A stretch of 64,000 nt of DNA from Pelotomaculum sp. PtaB.Bin104 (lineage in GTDB: Bacteria; Bacillota; Desulfotomaculia; Desulfotomaculales; Pelotomaculaceae): positions 1-64,000 of the forward strand of contig MVQL01000244.1 of NCBI GenBank assembly GCA_002067205.1. The letters are read 5' to 3'. The notes below the pieces were generated by a model. That model had not been told where the DNA came from. It saw only the letters and a program-made list of their open reading frames with translations, and made no database searches. A program made the translations under genes and the position numbers. Numbering within the stretch: position 1 is the stretch's first letter; each line of letters starts with the position of its first letter. Of the stretch, positions 16,604 to 25,983 are shown piece by piece.

Positions 16604-17032
16604 TTGAAATGGTTAATGGCAAGTCCTTTGCGTACACTCTCACCTTTGGGCTTGTTAGCGGTTGGAGCGATAGTGGGTGTAGCAGGTGTTCCTGCAATTA
16701 AAAAAACGGCCCGGAGCTTGGCTGTCTTAACAGTAAAAAGCGCGCTTACGATCAGTGATGTAGTCAAGGATGCCGGTGATTCTCTTAGAAATGGATGGGG
16801 AAAAATGATAGAAGAAGTCCAAACCATGCATACGGAAGTTGAACGAAAGTCTCCCGATAAATCACATCCGCAGGCGAAAGAGCAGGCTATGCATATGGAA
16901 GACCGCGAAACTTCGGAAAGGCTGCCGGTAGAAGCAGTTAACGAATATCAAGCATCGCATATAGCGGACTCCCGGCACACAAACAATGCACAAGAACAAA
17001 CCGGCAAGCAGGAAAACACAGATATAATATAA
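16604..17032 (+). CDS. PacL/DUF1490-like membrane protein
   Basis: A 142-residue protein with one N-terminal membrane helix (LSPLGLLAVGAIVGVAGVPA) followed by a long amphipathic helix (KTARSLAVLTVKSALTISD) and a hydrophilic His/Gln/Glu-rich tail. The arrangement mirrors PacL-type partners of P-type ATPases. I choose TTG at 16604 because AGGGGGTGG just upstream fits the anti-Shine-Dalgarno; a GTG at 16592 inside that site would add four residues. Divergent from the PacL-like gene at 15650 and convergent with the ATPase. Confidence 0.55.
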   Translation: MKWLMASPLRTLSPLGLLAVGAIVGVAGVPAIKKTARSLAVLTVKSALTISDVVKDAGDSLRNGWGKMIEEVQTMHTEVERKSPDKSHPQAKEQAMHMEDRETSERLPVEAVNEYQASHIADSRHTNNAQEQTGKQENTDII

Positions 17033-17158
17033 ACATACCCTTAATAAGTGGCACCGGCTGAAGATGAAAATTATATTATTCAGAATAGAGCCCTATGTTC
17101 TGTTAGAGCACTATCATATGGTGAAAATGTATTTTTCAAAATAGATAAAAAATATAAT

Positions 17159-17195
17159 GGAGAGCTGGCGTTTTAACCGCTCTCCATTTTATTAT
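17159..17195. terminator. Terminator between convergent genes
   Basis: Stem GGAGAGC / GCTCTCC with a 12-nt loop, followed on plus by ATTTTATTATTTT and on minus by ATTATATTTTTT, so it can stop both the PacL-like gene and the ATPase gene. Confidence 0.7.
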
Positions 17196-17218
17196 TTTCA
17201 GGAACAGCTTTTACCCAC

Positions 17219-20200
17219 CTAAAATGGACCGGTTTTTACCGTGCGTTTTGGTGTGATTAAGCCGGTGGTTTGCTGAGTCACCGTTTCTTTTAGCTTTGTA
17301 CCTGTTCTACTGCCGCACCATAAATCTGCAATGGCCCGGTCCAAAAAGGTAGTCAGCCCGGATGTACCCAACACAACGGCTGCATCCATTAGTCCGAGCG
17401 GACTTGTTTTGAAGATCCTCTTGCCTAATGACAGGTAAATTGCTCCCGCCAGCAAAGCTGCCGAGAGAGCTACCGAGCTAGCCAGGATATGGTTGGATTT
17501 ATTTTTTCGTTCACCGCAATCCAGGGCTGCCAGCAGCTGACCAGATGAAATGGTCGCCAGGGCGACTGTCCTGGCCCGGCATAGGTTACCCTGTTGCAAA
17601 GCCCAGTGGTAGGTTCCCAATCCCACCAGACCGAGGGATAGACCCCGGCTTACGATCTGGGTTTTCAGATCTTCATCAAAGAAACTTTGGTTGGCCGGCC
17701 TGGGCGCCTGGTCCATTAAATCTTTGGCCAGTGGCTCAACTCCCAGGGCTAAAGCAGGCAGGCCGTCTCCCAATAAATTGAGGAAGAGCAATTGGATGGG
17801 CAGTAAAGGTACCGGTAAACCAAAAAGAACCGACAGGAACATCAAAAATACTTCACCGGCGCTGGTAGACAACAGGTAACGTAAGGACCGCCTGATGTTG
17901 CTGTATATTCCTCTACCTTGTTCTGCAGCAGAAACCAGCGTGGCAAAATTATCATCAATCAGCACAATATCGGCTGCTTGTTTGGTTACATCAGTTCCGG
18001 TCCGGCCCATAGCCACCCCGATGTCTCCTTCTTTTACAGCGGGAGCGTCGTTAATTCCGTCTCCGACCATTGCCAGGATTTCTCCCTGCCGGCGAAAAGT
18101 CTTGACCAGGCGCAGTTTATGTTCCGGCAGTACGCGGGCAAAGACCCTTACCTGCCGCACTGCCGCCGCCAGTTCAAAGTCATTAAGCTTTTCTATTTCC
18201 CGTCCGGTTAGGACCCTGTTGTTTTCAGTAATACCCACTTTTCGGGCTATAGTCAAGGCAGTATGGGGATGATCACCGGTGATCATCACAACTTTGATCC
18301 CCGCGCGGTGACAGGTGGCAATAGCATCACCAACTTCCGGCCGCGGCGGGTCTACCATACCGGCTAGACCCAACAGTATCAGCGATTGTTCCGGGTCGGG
18401 CAGATCCGGATCGGCCAGCGGGCGGTAGGCAATTGCCAGTACCCTCATGGCATCTCCGGCCATTTGCTCACTTGCTTCCAATACCGCCTGCCGTGAGGCG
18501 CCCTCCAGGGGAATAATTTTACCCTGCTGCTGAATTTGTGTACAAAGGTCAAGAACAACTTCCGGCGCCCCTTTCACAAATGCAGTGTGCCCCAGGGTAT
18601 TATCTTTGCAGATCACTGTCATTCTTAAACGCCCGGCATCAAAGGGGATTTCCCGAATCCGCGGCCATTTTTCCTGAATTTCTTTGTAATTCATCCCTTC
18701 ATTCAATGCAGCCAGCAACAGGGCGCCTTCGGTTGGATCACCTGCTACCTGCCACTGTGGTTTTTTTACCCCGGCCGGTTTGTTTTGTGACCAATGTAGA
18801 CCGGCATCGTTACACAGTACTCCGGCAGTTAGTAAACTCACCAAATCCTGAGGGTCGTTGTGCCCGGTTTGGACCGGCTTAAGCTCTTGGTCACCCGGTT
18901 GGGCCTGCCACCAGCCGCGACTGGTGTATACCATCTGTACCAGTTGACGGTTTTGAGTTAGCGTACCTGTTTTATCAGTACAGATTAAAGTCGCGCTGCC
19001 CAGTGTCTCCACCGCCGGCAGATGCCTGACCACAGCGTTTTCTTTAGCCATCCGCGCAACACCTGCAGCCATGGCAATGGTAACGACAGCCGGTAGACCT
19101 TCCGGGATAGCGGCAACTGCCAGACTGACCCCGGTTAAAAACATCTGAAACAAAGAGCCGCCTCGCAGTACACCGATCAGTGCTACCAGACCGCTTGCTG
19201 CCAGGGAGTACTTTAATATTAAGCCGCCTATTGAAGCCATGCGGTTTTGTAGCGGTGTCGGCTCTTGCTTGTGCCCATTGAGCATGCCGGCAATTTTACC
19301 GATTTCAGTAGACATTCCGGTAGCTGTCACCAGTCCCACCGCTCGTCCCCGGGTGACATTCGTACCCATAAAGGCCAGGTTGTTGCAATCTAATAAAGGA
19401 ACGCAATCTGTGATTAGGTCGGCTTTTTTAGATACCGGGTATGGTTCGCCGGTCAGGGCCGACTCCTCGATTTCCAGCCCATGGGCTTCAATTAGGCGTA
19501 AATCGGCAGGCACTCCATCTCCCTGCTCCAGCAGCACAATATCGCCCAGCACCAAATCGGCTGACGGTATACGCTGCACTTTTCCATTCCTTCTTACTTT
19601 TGCGGTAGGGGCTGTCATTTTTTCAAGAGCTTTTAGTGAGCCCTCAGCCTTTTGTTCCTGCAGTGCACCCAGAATGGCATTCAAGATCAGGATAGTCACT
19701 ATGGCCAGGGCATCGATGAATTCACCCATGACTGCGCAGACCACGGACGAAGCCATTAAAGCTTTTACCAGAAAATCCTTGAGTTGGCCCCATAGCCTGT
19801 AAAAAAAACTTTGCGGCTTTGGCTCCGCCAATTTATTGGGGCCAAATAAGTTCATTCTCTGCACTACCTGGCGCTTACTTAAACCATTTTCAAGGTCCGC
19901 TCCAAGTTTGTTTAAGGACTCAACAACTGACAGGTTATGCCAGTTGTTATTGCTATCTTGTTGCCTATCTTTATTTTGGAAGCCTTCATTTTGATCATTG
20001 ATATCATCATTAACAAGAGCTAGCGTCGCTGCTATTTCCTGTCGTGCTGCCTGCAATATCCGGCGATGGTTTCTTATATTGCGGGGCTTGCTTGATAAAA
20101 GCCGGATAGAATTTGCTCCAACGGCAACAGAAATTATATTATTATATACAACGGCCGCCATTGGCGGCAGCCGGCCTGTTGCCCCCAAAGCTAAACCTAC

Positions 20201-21961
20201 AGCGTTGGCTGCCCGGACTAAAGCTAAATTCTGTTTGGCCCTCTGTTCGCCAAGCATCGCCGCACGAAATACCTCCGGCAACAAGGCGGGGTGGGAAATA
20301 ACCACATCCACAGGGTTGCCTTTCAGATTAGTAGTCAAGCAAATACTAACGTCAGCTTCTCGCAATATAGAAGTATCGCTGGTATCTCTCAGCACTAAGG
20401 CAATCTTTTTCCCCTGGTGCTTCAAGTTGGTGATCAGCTCTATTGTGCCCTGTTTCGTTAACCCCGTCCAGACCTGGTCTATTCCCAGTTCATGGGCGGA
20501 CTGTCGCAGCACACTGCTATTCTGTTCCATAGCCAAACCAATGTGACTGATCCCCTGAGCACGCAAGCTGTTGACCATTTCACGCAAATCCGCTGCCTGA
20601 TGCCTGATCCCGATTAAGCCGGCCAGCCGGCTATGCAACGCCACAAATACCGGAAATTGGTCTAGGTGTTGTAACCGCCGGGCTTTAAAAACTCCCGGTC
20701 TTGTATCAACACCGGCTGCTGTTAGGCTCTGCCCGTCGCCTGCCATTATTGTTCTTGTTCTCCCCGGGCCGTCACCTGTAGCTATTAAGCGTTGTACCCG
20801 GGCTGACAGCGCTTTTCTTAAGACCAGACCGCAATAACTATCCATATGGCAGGATGCTTCAGCAGCCAATTCAAGCAATTTATTCTTTGTAATCCCGGGC
20901 ATCGGCAGTACGTCACCTATTTGATAGGATGCTTCAGGCAGCGCCTCCGTGCCGGCAAAGATCACTGTGTCCACTGTTGAAAGGATCTCAAGCTTATGCT
21001 CATCACAGTAGAGGATTCCTTTTTTCCCTGACCTGGCCATAGCTGCGGTCGCAGCGGTAGGGGCGGCCAGGCCGGCAGGAGACGGGTTGGCTGCCAGCAA
21101 CATGGCTAGGCCTCTACTAAAACCACCGGGGCCTCCGGTTAATCCCGTTAATGCCGCCAGCCCGAATACCGGTAGGATTGCTTTGCTACTATACTCTTGT
21201 CCGGCCTTATTCCAGTCCTGTACCGTTGATGCCACAGTCTTTTGCTCAGGCATGCCGGTTGTTTTCGGCATCGCCGGCAGGGCGTTACGATAGCTCTTTA
21301 GCACCAGGGATTGTCCCAGGGCAGTGAGGTTGGTCAGCCAGATTACCAGTAATCCGGGGATGCTTTCCCGCAAAAGTACAGTACCCAAAGCAAGAGTGCT
21401 CATCACCAGGTCATGGTTGATCCTTCCTTTAGCCAGGCTTTGAAAACCGCTGCGTAAAACCGGGTACCCTGAAACAATAGCAGTGACCGCCGCAAGGTTG
21501 AAAATACCAGCATTATCAGCCAGGGGCGTGCGACCGACCAGAATGCGCTTTAGCCCTAAATAAGCGAGTATTCCCCCGCCCAGGGCAACATTTAGCAGTT
21601 GCCTGTTGATCGGCAAATCCTCCGGTTCTTTGGGCTCCTTCAAAGTTATTGGAAATGCCCGGTTATTCTTTAGAGGCGGCTGAAACTTGATTTCTGGTCT
21701 ATAATTATCATTAATGATTTTAATCAGGCTATTTAGTTTTAGCTCTTTCTCCTTAAATAACACTAATACGTGGCCTGTCAGCGGGTTTGCCTGTACGCGG
21801 CGGACACCTGCGGTCTCAATCACTCTCCGGATAACACCCGCGGCCATTTGCCGGTTGCCTTTTAGTCCAGGCACATGCATTCTTACCCGGCCGGGCAGGC
21901 GGTGTATTACTACGGCCTCATTAGACTCTTGTTTATTTTTGAACAAAGGCTCATTATCCAC
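17219..21961 (-). CDS. Giant tandem P-type ATPase with N-terminal HMA-like domain
   Basis: 1580 residues. An HMA_2-like domain with HRLPGRVRMHVPGL is at ~19-90. A degenerate ATPase half spans ~100-640, where the phosphorylation site reads VDTVIFAGTEAL: the catalytic DKTGT is lost. A full P2-like ATPase spans ~690-1560 with LTGEP (~838), PEGLPAVVTIAMA (~953), DKTGTLTQN (~995), GDGINDAP (~1302) and NLLGDGLPA in M6 (~1397). The M4/M6 motifs resemble SERCA-type Ca2+ pumps, with Gly for the usual Thr in M6. The size and inactive-plus-active layout match mycobacterial CtpH/CtpI. Transported ion unknown. The GTG start lies in AGGGGGTGGA, like the gene at 16592, so the true start may be slightly downstream. 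Confidence 0.85.
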   Translation of the reverse strand: MDNEPLFKNKQESNEAVVIHRLPGRVRMHVPGLKGNRQMAAGVIRRVIETAGVRRVQANPLTGHVLVLFKEKELKLNSLIKIINDNYRPEIKFQPPLKNNRAFPITLKEPKEPEDLPINRQLLNVALGGGILAYLGLKRILVGRTPLADNAGIFNLAAVTAIVSGYPVLRSGFQSLAKGRINHDLVMSTLALGTVLLRESIPGLLVIWLTNLTALGQSLVLKSYRNALPAMPKTTGMPEQKTVASTVQDWNKAGQEYSSKAILPVFGLAALTGLTGGPGGFSRGLAMLLAANPSPAGLAAPTAATAAMARSGKKGILYCDEHKLEILSTVDTVIFAGTEALPEASYQIGDVLPMPGITKNKLLELAAEASCHMDSYCGLVLRKALSARVQRLIATGDGPGRTRTIMAGDGQSLTAAGVDTRPGVFKARRLQHLDQFPVFVALHSRLAGLIGIRHQAADLREMVNSLRAQGISHIGLAMEQNSSVLRQSAHELGIDQVWTGLTKQGTIELITNLKHQGKKIALVLRDTSDTSILREADVSICLTTNLKGNPVDVVISHPALLPEVFRAAMLGEQRAKQNLALVRAANAVGLALGATGRLPPMAAVVYNNIISVAVGANSIRLLSSKPRNIRNHRRILQAARQEIAATLALVNDDINDQNEGFQNKDRQQDSNNNWHNLSVVESLNKLGADLENGLSKRQVVQRMNLFGPNKLAEPKPQSFFYRLWGQLKDFLVKALMASSVVCAVMGEFIDALAIVTILILNAILGALQEQKAEGSLKALEKMTAPTAKVRRNGKVQRIPSADLVLGDIVLLEQGDGVPADLRLIEAHGLEIEESALTGEPYPVSKKADLITDCVPLLDCNNLAFMGTNVTRGRAVGLVTATGMSTEIGKIAGMLNGHKQEPTPLQNRMASIGGLILKYSLAASGLVALIGVLRGGSLFQMFLTGVSLAVAAIPEGLPAVVTIAMAAGVARMAKENAVVRHLPAVETLGSATLICTDKTGTLTQNRQLVQMVYTSRGWWQAQPGDQELKPVQTGHNDPQDLVSLLTAGVLCNDAGLHWSQNKPAGVKKPQWQVAGDPTEGALLLAALNEGMNYKEIQEKWPRIREIPFDAGRLRMTVICKDNTLGHTAFVKGAPEVVLDLCTQIQQQGKIIPLEGASRQAVLEASEQMAGDAMRVLAIAYRPLADPDLPDPEQSLILLGLAGMVDPPRPEVGDAIATCHRAGIKVVMITGDHPHTALTIARKVGITENNRVLTGREIEKLNDFELAAAVRQVRVFARVLPEHKLRLVKTFRRQGEILAMVGDGINDAPAVKEGDIGVAMGRTGTDVTKQAADIVLIDDNFATLVSAAEQGRGIYSNIRRSLRYLLSTSAGEVFLMFLSVLFGLPVPLLPIQLLFLNLLGDGLPALALGVEPLAKDLMDQAPRPANQSFFDEDLKTQIVSRGLSLGLVGLGTYHWALQQGNLCRARTVALATISSGQLLAALDCGERKNKSNHILASSVALSAALLAGAIYLSLGKRIFKTSPLGLMDAAVVLGTSGLTTFLDRAIADLWCGSRTGTKLKETVTQQTTGLITPKRTVKTGPF

Positions 21962-22189
21962 CCCCTCTCATTGGAATTAACCTATTTTCTCCTGTATTAT
22001 GGGGTTTTATGTCTGACTATTTAAGGATAAAAAACACTAACGAAATAGGGGTTTTTGCCGGGAAAGAGCAAGTAAAACCCGCTCCAATCCTGCGCCCGAT
22101 TAATTGATGAAAAATAAAAGATATGGAACAAGCAGAGGAAAAATTATGGACATTTTCGCTTCAACACAAGCATAATCTACTACAATTAA

Positions 22190-22232
22190 AAAAACCCGGT
22201 CAGCTGATAATAATTGCTGACTGGGTTTTTTA
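22190..22232. terminator. Strong bidirectional terminator
   Basis: Stem of ~15 bp, AAAAACCCGGTCAGC / GCTGACTGGGTTTTT (one G-T pair), 11-nt loop, with A- and T-runs on both sides. Serves the minus-strand phosphatase gene. Confidence 0.85.
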
Positions 22233-22302
22233 TTCTAATGACTCTTATTTTTTGGCCACTATTTCATGCGGTTACTGGCGATACGTCCGGGTGGCCCGGC
22301 TA

Positions 22303-23802
22303 CTATCTGGTCACCTTAATGCTGTCATAGAGGAAAGTGTCTTTGACGATGGAGTTGGTATTGGGGTCAAAGCCGGTCATATAGGTATCAAATTCAATGG
22401 TTCCGTTGGATACGGTTACTGCTGTGAAGGTCGGGGTGCGGAAGAAATTCAGATCTTGGCCTTCCAGATCATCGTTGGTACAGGGGCCCGGGTTCAGCAC
22501 TTTTCCGGTGACTTCCGAAACATAGCCGGCCGGCAAAGCTGAGTTGATGTCGAGGTAGCCAAATTGGGGGGACACCGGGTCGCCCGGTTGGATCCAGCTG
22601 TCGTCCATGATTGGTGCGTAGAACTTAAGGCTGCTGCCGGTATTGCCACAGTAGTAAAGGGGAGCATTGTCCGGATCTTTAGCCATATACTCCCGGTCGG
22701 AGACCTGCCTGGTGATATCAGCGGCGTATCCGTCAGCCGTTATAAAGCCACGGCTTAAAACATGGTCATGCCCCTGGAGCACGAAATCCACATCCAGTTC
22801 GGCAAATTTGGGCGCCCAGTACTTGCGGTTATTGATGACATCTCCATCATCCATGTGGTTGGCTCCGGAATATAAGGCTTTATGGTATCCGACAAATGTC
22901 CACTTGCCCTCTGCCTTGGCCTGAGCCACTTCCTCCTCTAAAAACTCGGTTTGGGCTAAGCGATAAGCTTCACTATTTTGAGAGTAAGCTGATTCAAGAT
23001 TGAGGATAATTATCCGTGCAGCGCCGTAGTCAAAAGCATAGGATACCGGCACGCCATTAACTTCACTGCCCCAGGTATAATGGCTGGCCATGCCGCCGAC
23101 ACCGCCACTGCCGGCATCATGGTTGCCCATTGCCGCCGCCAGGGGCAGTTCCGAAATCAGGTTGCCACTGAAGTCTTCGTTAAACATGGCATTGCCGGGC
23201 TGATTAAAGAATGCTTCCCACTGCCCCTCGTTTTGGGCCTTATCAGTGAGATCACCGGCAATATAGATAAATTTGGCGTCGGGATACATTTCCTCGGCTA
23301 TATCCAGGTTGGCCTGCCACGCCAGGGAATGATTACCTGCTACCTGTGAGTCAGAGAAATAGATGAAGGTGTACTTCCCGTTGTTATCCGGAGCGGTTTC
23401 GAAACTGTGCACCTCGCTCATTTCTTCTTCAGTACCGCAGCGGTAACTGTATTGGGTATTGGGTTTTAAACCCGTGATGGTAGCGGAATAGAAGTTTTTC
23501 TCGGCTGCACCCATGGTTGAATAGGTAACCGCTCTTTTTTCGGCTTGGGCGGTAAATTCCACCGCACTGCTTTCATCTTTATTTGCCTGCCAGACCTGAA
23601 CTACAGGATCCGTGAGCGTAGTATCTATGGTTGTCCAGTTGATAATGATGCTGTTCGTTGGTTCACTGGTCATGGCCAGGCCAATCTGACTGGGAGTCTG
23701 GGCGGAATAGTATGCAGCATGAGCAACGGTGGGAAAACTGGCTGTCAAAATAGTGGCGCATAGCAGAACAGTAGAGAATGCTTTCCTGACCTTTTTTAAC
23801 AA
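22303..23802 (-). CDS. Secreted purple-acid-phosphatase-like enzyme
   Basis: A 499-residue protein with signal peptide (cleavage near AHA-AYY), an N-terminal fibronectin-III/PAP-N domain (residues ~30-135; ATITGLKPNTQYSYRCG) and a metallophosphoesterase domain. Metal ligands are visible in FSDSQ, AGDLTD, GNHDAG, GYHK and GHDH. It likely hydrolyses phosphate mono- or diesters outside the cell. The TTG start at 23802-23800 is chosen because AAGGAGGAGG precedes it by 7 nt. A Pho-type repeat tract 120 bp upstream and the neighbouring pst/pho genes support a role in phosphate scavenging. No lipobox or SLH domain, so it is probably released or loosely wall-bound. Confidence 0.85.
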   Translation of the reverse strand: MLKKVRKAFSTVLLCATILTASFPTVAHAAYYSAQTPSQIGLAMTSEPTNSIIINWTTIDTTLTDPVVQVWQANKDESSAVEFTAQAEKRAVTYSTMGAAEKNFYSATITGLKPNTQYSYRCGTEEEMSEVHSFETAPDNNGKYTFIYFSDSQVAGNHSLAWQANLDIAEEMYPDAKFIYIAGDLTDKAQNEGQWEAFFNQPGNAMFNEDFSGNLISELPLAAAMGNHDAGSGGVGGMASHYTWGSEVNGVPVSYAFDYGAARIIILNLESAYSQNSEAYRLAQTEFLEEEVAQAKAEGKWTFVGYHKALYSGANHMDDGDVINNRKYWAPKFAELDVDFVLQGHDHVLSRGFITADGYAADITRQVSDREYMAKDPDNAPLYYCGNTGSSLKFYAPIMDDSWIQPGDPVSPQFGYLDINSALPAGYVSEVTGKVLNPGPCTNDDLEGQDLNFFRTPTFTAVTVSNGTIEFDTYMTGFDPNTNSIVKDTFLYDSIKVTR

Positions 23803-23919
23803 ATTTACCTCCTCCTTAATTTGCAAAATACTGTCAGCAAGCCTGATAAGGTGCTCTACCCTCCTTCATTTAGTTTTTATGATTATGCCAACAATTATAA
23901 GGGACCAAGGTTAAATCCC

Positions 23920-23958
23920 ATGCTAACTCGTGTAAAATAAATGTAAAATTTACATTAA
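23920..23958 (-). promoter_or_regulatory. Probable Pho box of the purple-acid-phosphatase-like gene
   Basis: On the minus strand TTAATG, TTTACA, TTTACA and a weak TAGCAT start 11 bp apart (23958 to 23925). No -10 lies at the usual 9-nt distance; TAGCAT itself may be the -10. Weaker than the other boxes. Confidence 0.55.
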
Positions 23959-24004
23959 ATTTGTAATGATAGTCAAGGGAGTAAAATCTGAGGTCGAAAA
24001 TGTC

Positions 24005-24151
24005 ATGCTTTTGGATGGTCTTTTTCTGAGAGGAGAGTTTGAAAAATTAAAGGAGAGACTAAAGTCAATAGCCAGCAAACAATCGACTATGATGGAATGG
24101 TTTTGGGAAACTGTGTTTTCAGAGTGCCGCCGATCGGGGAAGGAACCTTGA
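24005..24151 (+). CDS. Possible small protein
   Basis: A 48-residue open frame (MLLDGLFLRGEFEKLKERLK...) with GAGGTC about 9 nt upstream of the ATG and a terminator-like hairpin right behind. No family is recognised; coding status uncertain. A longer start at 23966 has no ribosome site. Confidence 0.3.
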   Translation: MLLDGLFLRGEFEKLKERLKSIASKQSTMMEWFWETVFSECRRSGKEP

Positions 24152-24159
24152 TAGCAAGA

Positions 24160-24180
24160 GCCTCCTCAGTTTGGGGAGGC
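24160..24180 (+). terminator. Terminator-like hairpin
   Basis: Stem GCCTCC / GGAGGC with a 9-nt loop and a moderately T-rich tail (CTACTATTATT). The stretch 24181-24381 holds no supported feature. Confidence 0.5.
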
Positions 24181-24381
24181 CTACTATTATTAAAGCTTGG
24201 AGTCTATTCTATTCAAATCCTGACTGAAACCAATTGTTACCAAGTATCTCCAGTCATAAGTATGTCTTTGCCGCTAGGAGATTAAAAAGAGCTTGTTCAT
24301 TGCGAGTAATGGCTGCTACAGTACGAGAAATGTTCAAAGGAGGTTAAGGAGGAGAATCCCAACTCCGGTATGATGTTGCCC

Positions 24382-25101
24382 TTATTCCTCAAGATCTTTA
24401 TTCAGATCTCGGAAACGGTAGCCAACTCCACGTACTGATTCGATGTATTTCGGGTTGGAGGGATCTTTTTCAATTTTCTGCCGTAAATGTCTGATATGCA
24501 CGTCTACGGTACGTGATCTCTGGTCGTGATAATACCCCCAAATTTTCTCCAGCAGTACATCCCTGGTAAAAACCCGGCCCGGGTTTGATGCCAGCAAGTA
24601 CAGCAGTTCAAACTCCTTTTGGGTAAGCTCCAGTCTTACACCGTCAAGGAGCACTTCAAACTGCTCGGGACTGATCAGCAAGCGCTTAAGCTTGACCTCT
24701 TTTTTGGTCACCTCCGCTACGGCTGAAGGCGTTTGCTTGTGGCGCAGGCGCACCTTCACCCGGGCTACTAATTCCCTTGGTGAGAATGGTTTTGTAATAT
24801 AATCTTCCGCCCCCAACTCCAACCCAACCACCTTGTCCACCTCTTCACCAAGGGCACTCAGCATGATCACGGGGATCAGGGCAATTTGCCGGTTTGCCTT
24901 TAAAGCCCTGAGCACATCATACCCGTTCATTTCGGGGAGCATTATGTCCAGAATGATCAGGTCCGGCTCTTTTTCCGCTGCCAACCTGATGGCGTCGCGT
25001 CCATTGGTTGCACTAATCACCTGATAGCCCTCTTTGCTTAGAATATGCTTAAGCAGCTGCAAGATATTAGCTTCATCATCCACAACCAGTATTAAAGGCA
25101 C
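24382..25101 (-). CDS. phoB: PhoB/PhoP-type response regulator 2
   Basis: A 239-residue OmpR-family regulator, clearly a paralogue of the one at 5842. The receiver has VDDE, LIILDIMLPEMNG, MLSALGEE and ITKPFSPR; the winged helix has LTQKEFELLYLLASNPGRV, WGYYHDQRSRTVDVHIRHL and VRGVGYRFR. The recognition region differs from copy 1 in a few residues (YYHDQRS versus YDFNRVS). Downstream of arsC and divergent from pst set 2, with no kinase gene nearby. Confidence 0.9.
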   Translation of the reverse strand: MPLILVVDDEANILQLLKHILSKEGYQVISATNGRDAIRLAAEKEPDLIILDIMLPEMNGYDVLRALKANRQIALIPVIMLSALGEEVDKVVGLELGAEDYITKPFSPRELVARVKVRLRHKQTPSAVAEVTKKEVKLKRLLISPEQFEVLLDGVRLELTQKEFELLYLLASNPGRVFTRDVLLEKIWGYYHDQRSRTVDVHIRHLRQKIEKDPSNPKYIESVRGVGYRFRDLNKDLEE

Positions 25102-25188
25102 TGCTCAACACCTCGCTTAACTTTAAGGCTGTTTTAATTCCTTATTCAGATTTATCGATAGTACCTGTAACTTTTGCACAACAGCCTT

Positions 25189-25632
25189 TCATTTGCTCCC
25201 AATTTCACTTTCTGAAATCCTCTTGAGTAGATCAATTACTTTTTCTCTGATCGTATCCCGGACTATTTTAAACGTTTCGATAATTTCTTGATCATTGCCG
25301 GTCGCCCTGGCCGGGTCGGGTAAATCCCAATGTTCCCTGTTTACACCAGATGGAGTAACCGGACACCGGTCATTGGCATCACCGCAAAGAGTAATAACAT
25401 AATCACTTTTCATTAGTATATTCTTATCGATTAAATCCGAGGTCTGTTGCGAAATGTCTACACCGGCTTCGCCCATCACCTGCACGGCTCTTGGGTTTAC
25501 TCCATGTTTTTCAATCCCGGCGCTGAAAATATTAAAATCTTCACCATTATAATATTTCGCAAAGCCCTCCGCCATTTGACTGCGACAGGAGTTTCCTGTA
25601 CAAAGGAAGTAAATGACCGGCTTAATAACCAT
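25189..25632 (-). CDS. arsC: Thioredoxin-coupled arsenate reductase
   Basis: A 147-residue low-molecular-weight-phosphatase-fold protein with P-loop CTGNSCRS and the two relay cysteines in [13 protein letters not shown], as in Staphylococcus/Bacillus ArsC. It reduces arsenate to arsenite using thioredoxin. The ATG at 25632-25630 follows TGGAGGG. It lies between phoB2 and the pst set 2 promoter, with no arsR, arsB or acr3 next to it. Pst can carry arsenate, so the location suggests detoxification of arsenate imported during phosphate starvation. Confidence 0.88.
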   Translation of the reverse strand: MVIKPVIYFLCTGNSCRSQMAEGFAKYYNGEDFNIFSAGIEKHGVNPRAVQVMGEAGVDISQQTSDLIDKNILMKSDYVITLCGDANDRCPVTPSGVNREHWDLPDPARATGNDQEIIETFKIVRDTIREKVIDLLKRISESEIGSK

Positions 25633-25823
25633 AATATACCCTCCACCCCACATCTGGTTGCAATTTTGCTTATCTAATTTACAGTAACTTTTTCCAGAAG
25701 CACTTTTTAAGGCGAAATGTTTTGAAATTGTATAAGACGGATTCAGTTTTTATACTCCAATTATAACTTATTTATCTTTACCTGTGTCTATTTACTGGCA
25801 GCATTCTATATTAGGGGGCTTCT

Positions 25824-25884
25824 TTAACATAAACTTAACATTACCATAACATTCACTTAACAATTTCATAACTAAAACTTAATA
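25824..25884 (+). promoter_or_regulatory. Pho box of the pst set 2 operon
   Basis: Six hexamers in exact 11-bp phase: TTAACA (25824), TTAACA (25835), ATAACA (25846), TTAACA (25857), ATAACT (25868), TTAATA (25879). This is the clearest Pho box in the window and lies about 100 bp before pstB2. The -10 is not obvious. Confidence 0.82.
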
Positions 25885-25983
25885 CGGTTATGTTAATGTA
25901 AAGTAAAATCATAGCTGTCAGTAGCACAACGGGTCGTTTGATGTATCATTTTGTAAATAATTCCTCCCTGGGGGGTAAAGTTC

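Noticed and set aside
24310..24360. Double Shine-Dalgarno-like GGAGG motifs on the plus strand
   Set aside because: No start codon with an open frame follows either motif.
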